DNA of 6,704 bases from NCBI GenBank assembly GCA_021789795.1, contig JAJYJA010000131.1:1-6704 (forward strand). The letters run 5' to 3'. The notes beneath the pieces were generated by a model that was not told the origin of the DNA, did no database searches, and worked only from the letters and a program-made list of their open reading frames with translations. The translations under genes and the position numbers were made by a program. Below, piece by piece: positions 4,991 to 6,704 of the stretch. Numbering within the stretch: position 1 is the stretch's first letter; each line of letters begins with the position of its first letter. Origin of the DNA: Deltaproteobacteria bacterium (GTDB lineage: Bacteria > Desulfobacterota > Desulfobulbia > Desulfobulbales > VMSU01).

Positions 4991-6704
4991 GCCGCTCGGC
5001 CGCGCCTGGCCGCCGGTGAGGATATACTTCTGCTCCTCCCGTTTGGCCGGCTCCCGCTCCACGTAGATTTCGGCGCCGGTGAACGGGTCGCGGCCCGTCG
5101 CGTACATCAGGGTGGAGTAGGTGGACGGGGTGGGGGTGAAGATCTGGGTCTGGCGGGGGATGAGCTTGAGCCGCTCGCGACAGAAGGCGGCCAGGGCCCG
5201 CATCTCCTCCCTGGCGCAGCCGGGATGGGCGGCGATGAAGTAGTAGGTGAGGTACTGCTCCTTGCCCGCCGCCCTTGAGCAGTCGGCAAACAGGCGTTTG
5301 AATTCCAGCAGCGGTTCGATGCCGGGCTTGCCCATCAGGGTCAGCACCTTGGCCTCGGAGTGCTCGGGCGCCACCTTGAGCTGACCGGAGACGTGGCGGG
5401 CGGTGAGCGCCTTGAGATACGGGAGGCCCTGAACACGATCCGCCAGAATCAGGTCGTGACGGAGGCCGGAGGCCACCGAGACCCTCTTCACCCCCGGCAG
5501 GCGACTTAGTTCGGCGAGCAGCCGGATCTGGGGGGCGTGGTTCACCGGCAGGCTCCGGCAGACGGCGGGGGCCAGGCAGCGCCGGTGCCGGCAGGCGCCC
5601 TGGGCGAGCTTCTTCGCGCACTCGAAGCCGTACATGTTGGCGGTGGGGCCGCCGACATCGGTGATCTGGCCCTTGAAGTCCGGGTGCCGGGTGAGCCCCT
5701 GGGCCTCCCGCAGGATGGAGGCCGGGCTGCGACTGACCACGGTGCGGCCCTGATGGACGGCGATGGCGCAGAAGTTACACTCGCCGTAGCAGCCCCGGTG
5801 GCTGGTGATGGCGAACTGGATGGTCTCCTGGGCCACCACCCGGCCCTGCCGCTGGTAGTAGGGGTGCACCAAACGGGTGAAGGGCAGCTCGTGGAAGCCG
5901 TCCAGTTCCTCGGAGCTGGGCAGGGGGCTGGGCGGGTTGTGGACGAGAAACCGGCTGTCCTGCCGTTGGGCCAGGCCTTGGGCGGTCAAGGGGTCTTGGT
6001 TCTGATAGAAGAGGGAGAACATCCGGGCCAGGGCCTCGGGATCGGAGGCCGTCTCCTGATGGCCGGGCAGTTCGAGGAAGCCTTCCGGAGGGCGCTCCGC
6101 CGGATAACAGAGGCCAGGGAGGCCCCGGAAGTCGAGGCCCTGGGCCAGGTGGCCGGCCAGGGCGAGCACCGTCTTCTCCCCCAGGCCGTAAACCAGGAGG
6201 TCGGCCTTGGCGTCGAAGAGGAGGGAACGGCGGACACGGTTGTCCCAGTAGTCGTAGTGGGACAAACGACGCAGGCTGGCCTCGATGCCGCCCAGGACGA
6301 TCGGTTTGGTGTGCCGGAAAAAGCGCCGGATCAGGTTGGCGTAGGCGATCACCGCCCGGTCGGGCCGCCGGTCGTTGACCCCGCCGGGGGTGAAGTCGTC
6401 GCTCTTGCGCCGCTTGTTGGCGGCGGTACGGTTGGCGACCAGCGAATCGACGCTGCCGCCGCTCACCCCCCAGAAGAGCCGCGGCTCGCCCAGCCGGGTG
6501 ATGTCGATCTCCGAATCCACCGCCGGCTGGGCGATGATCCCCACCGAGAACCCGGCCCGCTGCAAGACCCGGCCAATCACCGCCACCCCCACGAAGGGGC
6601 TGTCGATATAGGTGTCGCCGCTGACCAGGATGACATCGAGCTGGTCAAGGCCCAGGGCCTTGAGCTCGGCGCGGGTGGTGGGCAGGAAGGAGGGGGACGC
6701 CAGG
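4976..6704 (-). CDS. ygiQ: YgiQ family (UPF0313) radical SAM protein, N-terminus cut by window end
   Basis: This 575-residue stretch is open to the right edge. Translation upstream of the GTG at 6592 continues in frame with FLPTTRAELKALG and DVILVSGDTYIDSPF, the family N-terminal signature, so that GTG is an internal Val and only a few residues are missing. In window numbering (residue 1 at 6703) the radical SAM cluster motif CYGECNFC supplies Cys305, Cys309 and Cys312 (codons 5791-5768). A second cysteine group (362, 371, 376, 382) precedes SLPVNH, as is usual in the family, and could hold another metal centre. The C-terminus ends soon after TPSTYSTLMYATGRDPFTG, so the long C-terminal extension of E. 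coli YgiQ (739 residues) is absent, as in many shorter homologues. The reaction and substrate of this family are not established. It converges on the response regulator gene with a 30-base gap. Confidence 0.94.
   Translation of the reverse strand, partial: LASPSFLPTTRAELKALGLDQLDVILVSGDTYIDSPFVGVAVIGRVLQRAGFSVGIIAQPAVDSEIDITRLGEPRLFWGVSGGSVDSLVANRTAANKRRKSDDFTPGGVNDRRPDRAVIAYANLIRRFFRHTKPIVLGGIEASLRRLSHYDYWDNRVRRSLLFDAKADLLVYGLGEKTVLALAGHLAQGLDFRGLPGLCYPAERPPEGFLELPGHQETASDPEALARMFSLFYQNQDPLTAQGLAQRQDSRFLVHNPPSPLPSSEELDGFHELPFTRLVHPYYQRQGRVVAQETIQFAITSHRGCYGECNFCAIAVHQGRTVVSRSPASILREAQGLTRHPDFKGQITDVGGPTANMYGFECAKKLAQGACRHRRCLAPAVCRSLPVNHAPQIRLLAELSRLPGVKRVSVASGLRHDLILADRVQGLPYLKALTARHVSGQLKVAPEHSEAKVLTLMGKPGIEPLLEFKRLFADCSRAAGKEQYLTYYFIAAHPGCAREEMRALAAFCRERLKLIPRQTQIFTPTPSTYSTLMYATGRDPFTGAEIYVEREPAKREEQKYILTGGQARPSGKNKK

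Noticed and set aside
3976..5019. Long open frames within and opposite the HD-GYP gene (plus 3976-5019 and minus 4103-4927)
   Set aside because: Both are shadows caused by G/C-biased third positions; the receiver plus HD-GYP frame is unambiguous.
4755..5621. 288-residue minus-strand frame overlapping both the YgiQ and the response regulator ends
   Set aside because: It is out of frame with YgiQ, rich in Pro/Arg/Gly, and crosses the convergent gap into the opposing gene.
1..6704. tRNA, rRNA, CRISPR arrays, insertion sequences or attachment sites
   Set aside because: No clover-leaf genes, no regularly spaced direct repeats and no transposase or integrase motifs were seen on either strand.

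Overview
The window is G+C-rich bacterial chromosome. Codon third positions are strongly G/C, and for that reason long open frames appear opposite and across the real genes. Five protein genes can be supported, two of them cut by the window ends. The gene set points to an anaerobic member of the former Deltaproteobacteria (Desulfobacterota/Desulfuromonadota type): an exported CbiK-type cobaltochelatase, an MdlAB-like exporter, an HD-GYP response regulator and a short-form YgiQ radical SAM protein. That placement is inference from gene content. No rRNA or marker gene is present to confirm it.

Layout, left to right. (1) 1-2265, plus strand: the end of one ABC exporter half-transporter gene and, overlapping it by 11 bases, a complete second half-transporter gene. 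Together they look like a heterodimeric exporter with one degenerate and one canonical ATP site. (2) 2266-2328: a short convergent gap holding a perfect 12-bp inverted repeat, probably a two-way transcription stop. (3) 2329-3435, minus strand: a CbiK-family chelatase with an unusual N-terminal extension ahead of its export signal. (4) 3436-3880: 445 bases without a gene but full of regulation. On the minus strand there is a cobalamin riboswitch (about 3569-3750) followed by an intrinsic terminator (3467-3507) just before cbiK. On the plus strand there is a good sigma-70-like promoter for the next gene. (5) 3881-4945, plus strand: a receiver plus HD-GYP response regulator. (6) 4976-6704, minus strand: a YgiQ (UPF0313) radical SAM protein lacking only its extreme N-terminus.

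The best-supported functional link is between the riboswitch and cbiK. The conserved cobalamin-riboswitch boxes lie in order, and a strong hairpin with an eight-U tail follows, so cbiK transcription should end early when cobalamin is plentiful. The exporter, the response regulator and YgiQ have no visible functional connection to cbiK or to each other; each appears to be its own transcription unit. I do not see a clear new multi-gene system. The most unusual item is the riboswitch-controlled, membrane-directed CbiK that stands alone without other cobalamin-synthesis genes and carries an unexplained N-terminal segment.
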